In this document: positions 1 to 6,864 of the stretch, in pieces
Layout of the letters: every line of letters begins with the position of its first letter
How positions within the stretch are numbered: position 1 is the first letter of the stretch
From: an uncultured Clostridia bacterium
GTDB taxonomy: Bacteria; Bacillota; Clostridia; Lachnospirales; Lachnospiraceae
DNA: 11,713 nt
NCBI GenBank assembly: GCA_946186175.1
Contig: CAMHMG010000082.1
Coordinates: 1 to 11,713 of the forward strand
Direction: 5' to 3'
Translations under genes and position numbers: made by a program
Notes under the pieces: model-generated
What the model saw: the letters and a program-made list of their open reading frames with translations, nothing else
The model's database searches: none
What the model was told of the DNA's origin: nothing

Positions 1-731
1 CTCTGTCTAACGATTTCATACGCAAGAACCCCTGCAGCAACAGATGCATTTAACGAATCTATGTCACCCTTCATTGGAATCGAAGCAACATAATCGCACT
101 TTTCCTTAACTAGTCGGCTGACACCGTTACCTTCATTACCGATAACAAGCCCGATAGGTCCCGTGAGATTATGCCTATACATCACTTCTCCATCCATGTC
201 TGCACACACAAACCATAATCCTTCATTCTTCAGCTCTTCTATCGTTTTTGCAATATTGGTCACCTTAGCAACAGGTGTATAATTAATAGCACCTGCTGAT
301 GCCTTGACAACCGTTGCTGTAAGTCCGGACGCTCTTCTTTTGGGAATTATAACTCCATGCGCGCCACACAAATTAGCAGTTCTGATAATCGCTCCAAGAT
401 TATGAGGGTCTTCGATCTCGTCAAGAATTATAACAAACGGTGCCTCTCCCTTTTCCCGCGCAGCGTTAAGAATATCCGAAACCTCAGCATAATCATAAGC
501 TGCCGCAAATGCTATCACACCCTGATGTTTTCCTGTCTCTGACATCTGGTCAAGACGTTCTTTTGTCACATAGTTAATTATTGCATCCTGTTTTCTTGCA
601 AGTGTTTTGATAGTATTGACCGCTCCATCATGACATCCGTCCAAAACAAATATTTTATCAATTGTTTTGCCTGAACGAAATGCTTCCGTTACGGCATTTC
701 TTCCTTCTATTGTATATTCCTCGTATCTCAT
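1..731 (-). CDS. rlmB: 23S rRNA (guanosine-2'-O-)-methyltransferase RlmB, 3' end cut by window edge
   Basis: This is a SPOUT-class (TrmH family) methyltransferase. The family uses S-adenosylmethionine to methylate the 2'-O of a guanosine in 23S rRNA domain V. Read from the ATG at 731, the frame gives 243 codons and runs off position 1, so only a few residues and the stop are missing (family length is about 245-250). The N-terminal substrate-binding domain spans about residues 1-75. The three SPOUT motifs are present: DPHNLGAIIRTA (108-119, Asn111), LVIGNEGNGVS (195-205, Glu200) and a third at about 218-239 containing SLNAS. All expected key residues are visible. It lies downstream of cysS and mrnC, as in Bacillus, but is separated from mrnC by 213 bases with an apparent promoter and structured leader. 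An AAGGA sequence 11 bases before the ATG is a modest ribosome site. RlmB and the related TrmH-type enzymes are hard to separate by sequence alone; the gene context favours RlmB. Confidence 0.93.
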   Translation of the reverse strand, partial: MRYEEYTIEGRNAVTEAFRSGKTIDKIFVLDGCHDGAVNTIKTLARKQDAIINYVTKERLDQMSETGKHQGVIAFAAAYDYAEVSDILNAAREKGEAPFVIILDEIEDPHNLGAIIRTANLCGAHGVIIPKRRASGLTATVVKASAGAINYTPVAKVTNIAKTIEELKNEGLWFVCADMDGEVMYRHNLTGPIGLVIGNEGNGVSRLVKEKCDYVASIPMKGDIDSLNASVAAGVLAYEIVRQ

Positions 732-773
732 AGTAAAATAAATCCTTTATAAGTCCAGATTCTCCAATGAATA

Positions 774-877
774 ATGCGCACAGGATCCGGATCAGTCTTA
801 ATTGACATTTACCCATCCGAATCCGTACGCATACTCGCAAAGCTTTTGCCTCAGTCACAGTTTAAATCCCGACTGAG
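774..877 (-). promoter_or_regulatory. structured RNA leader of rlmB (three consecutive hairpins), class unknown
   Basis: In transcript order on the minus strand there are three hairpins. The first is CTCAGTC/GACTGAG (850-856 with 871-877, 14-base loop). It is followed with no gap by GCAAA-AGC-TTTGC (837-849). The third is long: 774-792 pairs with 815-832, 18 base pairs with two G-U pairs, one bulged base at 782 and a 22-base loop. The G-U pairs exist only in the minus-strand RNA, so the fold favours that strand. No U tract follows, so it is not a standard terminator. It lies between a predicted promoter and rlmB. It could be a riboswitch-like leader, a protein-binding site or an RNase site. 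I could not match it to T-box, c-di-GMP or cobalamin leaders. Confidence 0.5.
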
Positions 878-907
878 TATAGTCTGTCATCCCCACCTAT
901 ACTAATA

Positions 908-935
908 CTTATAGACAAGGTATTCTCAATGTAAA
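908..935 (-). promoter_or_regulatory. predicted promoter upstream of rlmB
   Basis: On the minus strand, TTTACA (930-935) and TATAAG (908-913) are separated by 16 bases. Each matches the sigma-A consensus at five of six positions. It starts just after the mrnC stop codon and would give rlmB a leader of about 170 bases. Readthrough from the upstream genes is also likely, so this would be an internal promoter. Confidence 0.45.
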
Positions 936-944
936 ATAAACAAA

Positions 945-1484
945 TCAATCCCCGGATCCGTCTGCTACATACTCTGAGTCTATATTTGTCTCATCTTTCA
1001 AAGCTTCATCAGTTTTATTATCAGGATCAGCATTCTTTTCCTCAGCATTACTGTTCAACACCTCTAATGCCATCTTAACGACATCAGCAAGTCTGACAAA
1101 GTCTTCATTCAGATACAAATATCCAAGTATAGCTTCAAACGCTGTAGCGTTTCTGTATTCAGATATTGAACAATTCTTAGCCGATGTATAAATATTGGCA
1201 TTTCTGCCTCTTTTATATATGGCATGTTCTGCTTCTGTAAGATTATCCTTAATTCCATGCATCATTTTGGCCTGCGCAGGTGCACATACTATCTTAGAAA
1301 CCTCATCATGATACTTACGTGATTGTTTATTACCTTTGCTGACTACCATTGTTTTGATCATAAGATCAAAAATGGAATCTCCTATATATGCAAGTGAAAG
1401 TGGAGAATAACTCTCCGGGTTACATTCTTCAATTCTTAATGTAGACTTATAATAATCAACAAAATTCTCTATGCTTTTTTCCAT
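945..1484 (-). CDS. mrnC: Mini-ribonuclease III
   Basis: This is a 179-residue protein of the Mini-RNase III family. These enzymes have the RNase III catalytic fold without a double-stranded RNA-binding domain, and in Bacillus subtilis one matures 23S rRNA precursor. Visible motifs are LAYIGDSIFDL (31-41, with the catalytic Asp36) and ATAFEAILGYLYL (113-125, with the catalytic Glu117). The core ends near residue 145. A low-complexity acidic tail of about 35 residues, rich in D, E and N, follows and is not part of the usual fold. The start is well supported: AAGGAGGG lies six bases upstream of the ATG. That ribosome site sits inside the last codons of cysS, and the two genes overlap by 16 bases in different frames, which suggests coupled translation. 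Together with rlmB next door, it makes a small 23S rRNA maturation cluster. Confidence 0.93.
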   Translation of the reverse strand: MEKSIENFVDYYKSTLRIEECNPESYSPLSLAYIGDSIFDLMIKTMVVSKGNKQSRKYHDEVSKIVCAPAQAKMMHGIKDNLTEAEHAIYKRGRNANIYTSAKNCSISEYRNATAFEAILGYLYLNEDFVRLADVVKMALEVLNSNAEEKNADPDNKTDEALKDETNIDSEYVADGSGD

Positions 1485-2887
1485 TTTACGCCCTCCTTAG
1501 TATCTTCTAAAATTATACCTTCGGCGGCAAGCTGATTTCTTATCTCATCAGCTCTGGCAAAATTCTTAGCCTTTCTAGCCGCCTGTCTTTCTTCAATTAA
1601 AGCTTCGATTTCGGAATCTAATTTTTCCTTTTTAACGGCTGTAATTATTCCTAATACATCGCATAATTTTTTTAGAAGATCATAACCGGCAATGACAAGC
1701 TGTTTTGAACTGTCAGAAGTAATATTGGAATTAGTATATTTTACCAGCTCAAATATAGCCGATATTGCATCAGCAGTATTCAAGTCATCTTCCATCGCTT
1801 CATCAAATTTCAGTTCAAATGAATTAAGTCCTTCTCTTACCTCCTTTTCCTGTTCTGTAAGCTCCTTATCCGGAGCTGTTTGAAGCAGCTCTTCCAGCTT
1901 ATTAGCCGCAGTTAATATTCTGTCAAGAGACGCTTTGGCAGACTCAACAAGTGAGTCAGAGAAATTGAGCGGACTTCTATAATGTGCACTAAGTATAAAG
2001 AAACGTATTACCTGTAGTGGATATTTCTCACCTATCTCACGAATTGTGAAAAAGTTACCCAGTGACTTAGACATCTTCTCTCCATCAATTCTAAGGAATC
2101 CATTGTGCATCCAGTAACGTGCAAATTCTACATCATTTGCAGCTTCACTTTGAGCGATCTCATTCTCATGGTGCGGGAATATTAAATCCTCTCCACCAGC
2201 ATGAATATCAATTATATCACCGATATATTTTTTACTCATAACGGAACACTCCAGATGCCATCCCGGTCTTCCATCTCCCCAAGGTGACGGCCATGACGGC
2301 TCTCCTTCCTTCTTGGGTTTCCAGAGAACAAAGTCCAAAAAATCCTCTTTTTCATCTTCACCCGAAACTTTAAGAGCATGCTTCTCATCTCTGTGACCTG
2401 CTTCAAGTTCATCAATATTTTTCTTAGAAAGCTTACCATATCCCGGAAAACTTCTTGTACGGAAATATACAGTACCGTTAACTTCGTACGCGTGGCCCTT
2501 ATCAATGAGTACCTTGATCATCTCTATCATGTCGGGAATCTCTTCTGTTGCCTTTGGATGCATTGTTGCTTCCATTACATTAAGAGCTTTCATATCCTTC
2601 TTGACTTCCTCGATGTATCTCTCTGAAATCTCTTTTGATGTCACTCCCTCTTCGATAGCACGTTTGATGATCTTATCGTCCACATCCGTAAAATTAGATA
2701 CATAATTGACTTCATATCCCTTGTATAGAAGATAACGTCTTAACGTATCAAATACGATCATTGGACGGGCATTACCGATGTGAATATAATCATATACGGT
2801 TGGACCACATACATATATTCCTACCCTCCTTTCGTTGATTGGAACAAACTCTTGTTTTGTTCTTGTTAATGTATTATATATTTTCAT
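1469..2887 (-). CDS. cysS: Cysteinyl-tRNA synthetase
   Basis: This class I aminoacyl-tRNA synthetase charges tRNA-Cys in the cytoplasm. The 472 residues match the family's usual length. The HIGH-type motif is HIGN (36-39) within CGPTVYDYIHIGNARP, and KMSKS is at 271-275. The zinc ligands known from the E. coli enzyme are seen as Cys27, Cys214, His239 and Glu243 (in FPHHENE). The C-terminal part is the helical anticodon-recognition region. The frame is open up to an ATG at 2959, but the ATG at 2887 (MKIYNTLT) is preferred because the family begins there and GGAGG lies 10 bases upstream; the 24 extra residues have no family similarity and overlap an inverted repeat. No T-box leader is seen in the 104 bases before the gene. 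It is the third gene of the argJ-ispF-cysS-mrnC unit. Confidence 0.97.
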   Translation of the reverse strand: MKIYNTLTRTKQEFVPINERRVGIYVCGPTVYDYIHIGNARPMIVFDTLRRYLLYKGYEVNYVSNFTDVDDKIIKRAIEEGVTSKEISERYIEEVKKDMKALNVMEATMHPKATEEIPDMIEMIKVLIDKGHAYEVNGTVYFRTRSFPGYGKLSKKNIDELEAGHRDEKHALKVSGEDEKEDFLDFVLWKPKKEGEPSWPSPWGDGRPGWHLECSVMSKKYIGDIIDIHAGGEDLIFPHHENEIAQSEAANDVEFARYWMHNGFLRIDGEKMSKSLGNFFTIREIGEKYPLQVIRFFILSAHYRSPLNFSDSLVESAKASLDRILTAANKLEELLQTAPDKELTEQEKEVREGLNSFELKFDEAMEDDLNTADAISAIFELVKYTNSNITSDSSKQLVIAGYDLLKKLCDVLGIITAVKKEKLDSEIEALIEERQAARKAKNFARADEIRNQLAAEGIILEDTKEGVKWKKA

Positions 2888-2939
2888 TATATAATAACCT
2901 CCACATAATTCTATATTAATATTTTGATAATTCGTAATT

Positions 2940-2963
2940 GTAAATGCAGCAGCCTGCATTTAC
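2940..2963 (-). repeat. perfect 10-bp inverted repeat between ispF and cysS
   Basis: GTAAATGCAG (2940-2949) and its exact complement CTGCATTTAC (2954-2963) flank a four-base loop, CAGC. It sits 28 bases after the ispF stop and 53 bases before the cysS start. Neither strand has a U tract after the stem, so it is not a canonical intrinsic terminator. It may stabilise or set processing of the intercistronic RNA. Confidence 0.6.
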
Positions 2964-2991
2964 TACAATGTGAGTACGAGAATCATTCTAA

Positions 2992-3540
2992 TTATTGTTG
3001 TCGGGGACACCCCTGACACCCTGCACATCTCGCTGCATCAACCGCCATCGGGTCATAATTGTAATTCTCTATTGTCTCAAGAAGACATATCGCCTGCGAG
3101 CTTATACCCTCACCGCTTCCGGTAAATCCAAGACCTTCCTCGGTCGTTGCTTTGATATTGACCTGATTCTCAGAAAGCGAAAGTGCCTCTGCAATAGTTG
3201 TCACCATATCGGGAATAAAATCCTTTAGCTTAGGTCTCTGAGCAATTACAGTAGCATCTATATTACTGATAACATACATCTTCTCATCCAGTAATGACTT
3301 AACATGTCTAAGCAGTTCTATACTGTCTGCACCCTTGTACTTTTCATCCGTATCCGGAAAGTGTCTTCCAATATCGCCAAGTGCCGCCGCACCGAGAAGT
3401 GCATCCATAATGGCATGGGTAAGCACATCAGCATCCGAATGTCCAAGAAGTCCCTTCTCATACGGAACATTAACTCCTCCAAGTATAAGTTTTCTGCCCT
3501 CAACTAATTTGTGGACATCATATCCCATTCCTACGCGCAT
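2992..3540 (-). CDS. ispF: 2-C-methyl-D-erythritol 2,4-cyclodiphosphate synthase
   Basis: IspF makes MEcPP in the non-mevalonate (MEP) isoprenoid pathway; the family acts as a trimer with one metal site per subunit. The expected zinc ligands are seen as Asp8 and His10 (in MGYDVH) and His42. The loop LLGHSDADVLTH (31-42), DIGRHFPDTD (56-65) and TTEEGLGFTG (132-141) are all intact. The start has AGGAG six bases before the ATG. The family is usually about 156-160 residues; this protein has 182. The extra C-terminal segment (from about residue 158) ends with three regularly spaced cysteines, Cys172, Cys175 and Cys178 (CAGCQGCP), unlike the standard enzyme. It lies 38 bases after argJ and upstream of cysS. 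In Bacillus, ispF is also near cysS, which supports the assignment. Confidence 0.96.
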   Translation of the reverse strand: MRVGMGYDVHKLVEGRKLILGGVNVPYEKGLLGHSDADVLTHAIMDALLGAAALGDIGRHFPDTDEKYKGADSIELLRHVKSLLDEKMYVISNIDATVIAQRPKLKDFIPDMVTTIAEALSLSENQVNIKATTEEGLGFTGSGEGISSQAICLLETIENYNYDPMAVDAARCAGCQGCPRQQ

Positions 3541-3578
3541 ATATATCTCCTATTCTATCTCTCATTACTTTCTTTATA

Positions 3579-4880
3579 TTACGACCTGTAATCTCCGTTG
3601 ATCTTCACATAATCATATGTCAGATCGCATCCCCATGCAGTAGCTTCTGCCGAACCATCATTAAGCGAAATGTTGACCATGATCTCATCCTCAGAAAGTA
3701 CTTCCTTAGCAAACTCCTCAGAAAAATCAATACCATATCCTGCCCTGCAAACCTGAAGAGTTCCTTTCTTCGAAGACATATCAACATCAATTCTGGTTAT
3801 ATCAAAGTCAGCATCCGCATAACCTATAGCACACGCAATTCTTCCCCAATTGGCATCTTCCCCAAATATTGCACATTTAAATAGTGATGATGCTACAACA
3901 CTTTTCGCAACGGTAATCGCCGTATCAAGATCCTTTGCCCTTGATACCGTACACTCGATAAGCTTAGTTGCGCCTTCACCATCCTTTGCAAGCATTCTTG
4001 TCATATTCATCATAACAATGTATAACGCCTGCTTAAATGCTTCATACTCCTTGCCTTCCGACACTATCTCCTTATTCCCTGCAAGCCCGTTAGCCATAAC
4101 ACAGACCATATCATTGGTAGAGGTATCTCCGTCAATTGACAAACAATTATATGTGATCTTAACAACATCAGAAAGTGCCTTCTTAATCATCTCAGTGCTT
4201 ATAGCTACATCAGAAGTTACAAAATTAAGAGTTGTAGCCATATTAGGATGGATCATACCGCTTCCCTTCGCCATTCCTCCTAGAGTACAAGTCTTTCCAT
4301 CAATATCAAACGTTACCGCCACTTCCTTAGGCACTGTATCCGTTGTCATTATAGCATTGACAGCTTTGGCATTGCCATCATATGAAAGGCCATCAGCAAG
4401 CTCCTTAACATGAGAAGCGATAGGTTCAATCGGAAGTGGTATTCCGATAACTCCTGTTGAAGCAACAACAACTTCCTCTGCTTTAATATTAAGAGCCTGT
4501 GCAGTCAGATCACACATCTGCTCTGCAATCTTTACTCCATCTTCGTTACATGTATTGGCATTCTTTGAATTGACGATAACTGCTCTTGATCTTCCGCCTG
4601 TCTTTTCCAAATTATCCTTTGTAACAAGAATCGGTGAACCCTTGACCTTATTAGTAGTATATACAGCTGCAGTATTACATATCTCGTCACTTGCAAGCAT
4701 ACCAAGATCATTCTTTATGGTTTTATCACCATTGTCAATATCTATGCCGTTTGCTACCAGATCCATCTCATGTGCCTGTTTCATTGCAACATCTATTCCA
4801 CAATACAGACCATTGGCTTTAAAACCCTTTGCTGCGCAAACACCACCATCAACATAAGTATAACCATCAAACTGTTTCAT
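3579..4880 (-). CDS. argJ: Bifunctional glutamate N-acetyltransferase / amino-acid acetyltransferase ArgJ
   Basis: ArgJ transfers the acetyl group of N-acetylornithine to glutamate in the cyclic arginine pathway, and bifunctional members also use acetyl-CoA. The precursor cleaves itself into two chains at an Ala-Thr bond. That site is visible in KGSGMIHPNMATTL, where the Thr is residue 223 counted from the upstream ATG or 216 from the start given here. The frame also contains an ATG at 4901. The ATG at 4880 is preferred because the family normally starts near MKxxDGG and the upstream codon has no ribosome site, though the site before 4880 is also weak. A short polar insertion (IDIDNGDKTIKND, 53-65 in the longer numbering) follows the first conserved block. 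It is the first gene of a minus-strand unit with ispF. No other arginine genes are in the window. Sequence alone does not show whether it is mono- or bifunctional. Confidence 0.95.
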   Translation of the reverse strand: MKQFDGYTYVDGGVCAAKGFKANGLYCGIDVAMKQAHEMDLVANGIDIDNGDKTIKNDLGMLASDEICNTAAVYTTNKVKGSPILVTKDNLEKTGGRSRAVIVNSKNANTCNEDGVKIAEQMCDLTAQALNIKAEEVVVASTGVIGIPLPIEPIASHVKELADGLSYDGNAKAVNAIMTTDTVPKEVAVTFDIDGKTCTLGGMAKGSGMIHPNMATTLNFVTSDVAISTEMIKKALSDVVKITYNCLSIDGDTSTNDMVCVMANGLAGNKEIVSEGKEYEAFKQALYIVMMNMTRMLAKDGEGATKLIECTVSRAKDLDTAITVAKSVVASSLFKCAIFGEDANWGRIACAIGYADADFDITRIDVDMSSKKGTLQVCRAGYGIDFSEEFAKEVLSEDEIMVNISLNDGSAEATAWGCDLTYDYVKINGDYRS

Positions 4881-4917
4881 TTTGTATTTCTCACTTTCCA
4901 TATATAAATATTAATAC

Positions 4918-4946
4918 TTGACAAATATAAAATCTATGGGCATTAT
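4918..4946. promoter_or_regulatory. possible plus-strand promoter overlapping the argJ -10
   Basis: On the plus strand a perfect TTGACA (4918-4923) is followed after 17 bases by CATTAT (4941-4946, four of six matches). It points toward the DUF4250 gene at 5095 and would give a leader of about 140 bases. Its -10 coincides with that of argJ on the other strand, so both could not be occupied at once. The evidence is consensus matching only. Confidence 0.3.
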
Positions 4947-4950
4947 ATCA
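4942..4950 (-). promoter_or_regulatory. predicted extended -10 promoter of argJ
   Basis: The minus strand reads TGATATAAT, an exact extended -10 (TGnTATAAT). The -35 region is poor: TTCAAA at 4963-4968 with a short 15-base spacer. This is typical of extended -10 promoters. Transcription would start near 4935, about 55 bases before the preferred argJ ATG. Confidence 0.5.
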
Positions 4951-4991
4951 TATATAAATAATTTTGAACAGAAAGAATATGCATAAACATC

Positions 4992-5056
4992 TATAATTCA
5001 CAGAATTTACATATATATAATTCACAATAATTTCACATTAATATTTGAGGTTCACA
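4992..5056. repeat. four TTCACA repeats in the argJ/DUF4250 intergenic region
   Basis: TTCACA occurs at 4997-5002, 5021-5026, 5032-5037 and 5051-5056. The first two lie in identical 11-base copies, TATAATTCACA (4992-5002 and 5016-5026), 24 bases apart. GAATT (5003-5007) and AATTC (5019-5023) also form an inverted pair. The region is AT-rich, so chance is possible, but the placement upstream of two divergent genes suits an operator. An arginine-repressor site is one option, though no clean ARG box is seen. Confidence 0.35.
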
Positions 5057-5094
5057 ATCACCTGTTTACCCATCAACCCGAAAGGAGTAATACA

Positions 5095-5274
5095 ATGTCA
5101 AACCTTCCAACAGACCCAATGATACTTTTAAGTTATATCAACACTAAGCTTCGCGATGAGTATGCCAGCTTCTCTATAATGTGTAATGATATGGAGTTAA
5201 ATGCTTCCGAAATCCAGGCAAAGCTTTCATCTATCGACTACCACTATAACGAAGAACTCAACCGGTTTGCGTAG
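5095..5274 (+). CDS. DUF4250 family small protein
   Basis: This is a 59-residue protein starting MSNLPTDPMILLSYINTKLR and ending NEELNRFA. It closely resembles what I recall of the DUF4250 family: an LPxDPxxLLSxxNTKLRD start, a central short acidic segment (CNDMELNASEI, 30-40), then a KLSSIDYHYNEELNRF ending. The family is found in clostridia and is of unknown function; it looks like a compact helical, soluble protein with no signal or membrane segment. The start is strongly supported by AAAGGAG seven bases upstream of the ATG. It is a single gene on the plus strand, divergent from argJ and convergent with the AI-2E gene. It is easy to miss because of its size. Confidence 0.88.
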   Translation: MSNLPTDPMILLSYINTKLRDEYASFSIMCNDMELNASEIQAKLSSIDYHYNEELNRFA

Positions 5275-5308
5275 CTTATGATATATTCAGCTTTGTCTAT
5301 TCTTCGCT

Positions 5309-5334
5309 GCCTATTAATCATAGGCTATTCTTTC
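5309..5334 (+). terminator. weak candidate terminator after the DUF4250 gene
   Basis: GCCTAT (5309-5314) and ATAGGC (5320-5325) form a six-base-pair stem with a five-base loop, followed by the T-rich run TATTCTTTC. It lies 34 bases after the stop codon and before the convergent gene. The stem is short and the T run is broken, so the call is tentative. Confidence 0.35.
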
Positions 5335-5367
5335 ACAGCCTGTTCCTCGTAATCTATTAATAACGGA

Positions 5368-6774
5368 CTATTCTTCATGATCTTTTTCTTGATCTTTTTC
5401 ATCATCCTCTTCGTTTCTGTTCTTTTCAAATTCAGCTTTAATTTTCTTTTCAAGCTCCGCTTTTCTTTTTAACGCCTCTTCTTTTATATGCCTATCAAAA
5501 GAAAATACGCCTGTCCCTTTCTTGACGGTCTCACGGTTCATCCTAACAGGCGTCATACTGTCCGGTTTAATATAATCCACATCATAGTAGTCTTCCGAAT
5601 CAAGCGGCAGCTTCTTCTTAGAAAGCTTTCTTCGACATAATGTTCCTACTAAAGCATACAGACACGCGAAACACGGTGCGCCAAGAATCATACCGGGAAC
5701 TCCGAAAAATCCTCCACCAACAAGGATTGCAAATAAGATCCACATACTTGAAAGATTAAGTCTGTCACCTAAGATAACCGGTCCGATTATATTACCGTCT
5801 ATCTGCTGCAGCACAAGTACAAAAATAGCAAATATCAAACCGTATTTCACATCAATCAACATCAATATCAAAGTTGAAGGAATAGCCCCTATAAATGGTC
5901 CGAAATAAGGTATTATGTTCGTAACTCCGATTATAATACTGATAAGCACTGAATAATCATATTGTAAGATCGTCATAAATATATAACATATAAGACCAAT
6001 GATAAAGGAATCGATTATCTTGCCACTAATAAAACCGCCAAAAACCAGGTCCATATACCTTACACCGCTTAAAATCTGATTAGCAACATTTGTTTCAAAA
6101 AAACCAAATAATAATTTCTTACAGCCGGCAACGAGAACCTCTTTTTCCAAAAGAACATATATTGAGATGATTATAGCAAGAATCACATCGAGCACAAGTT
6201 TAAGTCCCCCGACAATACCGCTGGTTATTCCGGCTATTATTTTATCCATGTTAGGCAATACATCATTATTAAGATAGTCTATTCCCTGTGAATAAATTCT
6301 CTCTGATGCCAGTAAAAGATACTCACTGAGTTCTGAATTCTTCTTTCCTAAAGACATTATCCACTTAGAAATGTGATTATAATAGTTAGGAGCATCGGTC
6401 ACTATCTTAACAAGCGATTGATATATCTGTGGTATAACAAGATACATACCGCCGATTATCAAGAGAAACAAACAGGTGATGGTAAAAACCAGTCCCATTC
6501 CACGAGAAAACTTCTTGCAACTCTTATCATCTTTGATAAATAACTTGCCAAGCGGAGTAAACAGATAGTGCTCAAAAAAATTCAGAATAGGATTAAGAAG
6601 ATATGCAAGCACAAATCCGATTATTATGGGAAAAAACGTATTCTTCACCATTGTAGTGAATTCCTGGTATTCGGTTTTATGTACAAGTCTGTAATTAAAT
6701 AATATTGACAAAATGATGACTACTAACGCCATTATGCCAATTTTGGTATATTTGTTGTTAATTTTCCACTTCAA
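5368..6774 (-). CDS. AI-2E family transporter (PerM/TqsA-like membrane protein)
   Basis: This is a polytopic membrane protein of the AI-2E transporter family (Pfam AI-2E_transport). Characterised members export autoinducer-2 or act as Na+/H+ antiporters, so the substrate here cannot be stated. Hydrophobic segments occur near the N-terminus (two), after a short charged loop, and in a cluster of about five in the second half. Family signatures include GVTNIIPYFGPFIGAIP, QQIDGNIIGPVILGDRL and GGGFFGVPGMILGAP. The C-terminus is a charged cytoplasmic tail of about 80 residues ending in a K/E/D-rich, coiled-coil-like stretch. The first ATG is at 6804, but the likely start is TTG at 6774 (LKWKINNK), five bases after GGGAGGGG; the upstream ATGs lack ribosome sites. 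That gives 468 residues, longer than the usual 350-380 mainly because of the tail. It is transcribed alone. Confidence 0.9.
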   Translation of the reverse strand: MKWKINNKYTKIGIMALVVIILSILFNYRLVHKTEYQEFTTMVKNTFFPIIIGFVLAYLLNPILNFFEHYLFTPLGKLFIKDDKSCKKFSRGMGLVFTITCLFLLIIGGMYLVIPQIYQSLVKIVTDAPNYYNHISKWIMSLGKKNSELSEYLLLASERIYSQGIDYLNNDVLPNMDKIIAGITSGIVGGLKLVLDVILAIIISIYVLLEKEVLVAGCKKLLFGFFETNVANQILSGVRYMDLVFGGFISGKIIDSFIIGLICYIFMTILQYDYSVLISIIIGVTNIIPYFGPFIGAIPSTLILMLIDVKYGLIFAIFVLVLQQIDGNIIGPVILGDRLNLSSMWILFAILVGGGFFGVPGMILGAPCFACLYALVGTLCRRKLSKKKLPLDSEDYYDVDYIKPDSMTPVRMNRETVKKGTGVFSFDRHIKEEALKRKAELEKKIKAEFEKNRNEEDDEKDQEKDHEE

Positions 6775-6834
6775 GTTAACCCCTCCCATATTCATACGAA
6801 TCATTGATATAAATTAAACAATTACTTAAGTTTA

Positions 6835-6863
6835 ATTATAATGCAATAGTCCATCTAAGTCCA
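6835..6863 (-). promoter_or_regulatory. predicted promoter of the AI-2E transporter gene
   Basis: On the minus strand, TGGACT (6858-6863, four of six) and a perfect TATAAT (6835-6840) are separated by 17 bases. The -35 lies in a direct repeat: ATGGACT occurs twice (6858-6864 and 6848-6854), 10 bases apart. The promoter directly abuts the U tract of the preceding terminator. Confidence 0.5.
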
Positions 6864-6864
6864 T

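Noticed and set aside
658..858. Open frame of 66 codons on the minus strand overlapping the rlmB start
   Set aside because: It overlaps the rlmB N-terminus in another frame and covers the hairpin leader; its Arg/Cys-rich product resembles no family I know.
774..877. Known riboswitch (c-di-GMP, T-box or cobalamin) in the rlmB leader
   Set aside because: None of the conserved sequence cores I know from these classes is present; only the stems are clear.
2888..2959. N-terminal extension of CysS by 24 residues to an ATG at 2959
   Set aside because: The ATG falls inside the inverted repeat, no ribosome site precedes it, and the family starts at the ATG at 2887.
2888..2991. T-box leader for cysS
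   Set aside because: The spacer is only 104 bases and has neither the conserved T-box sequence nor a terminator with a U tract.
3850..4413. Open frame of 187 codons on the plus strand within argJ
   Set aside because: It is exactly antisense to the strongly supported ArgJ coding frame, has no ribosome site and has a Ser/Ala/Ile-rich translation typical of shadow frames.
4942..5060. Arginine-repressor box upstream of argJ
   Set aside because: Half-site-like GAATT/AATTC pairs occur but with the wrong spacing for a standard ARG box; only the repeats are reported.
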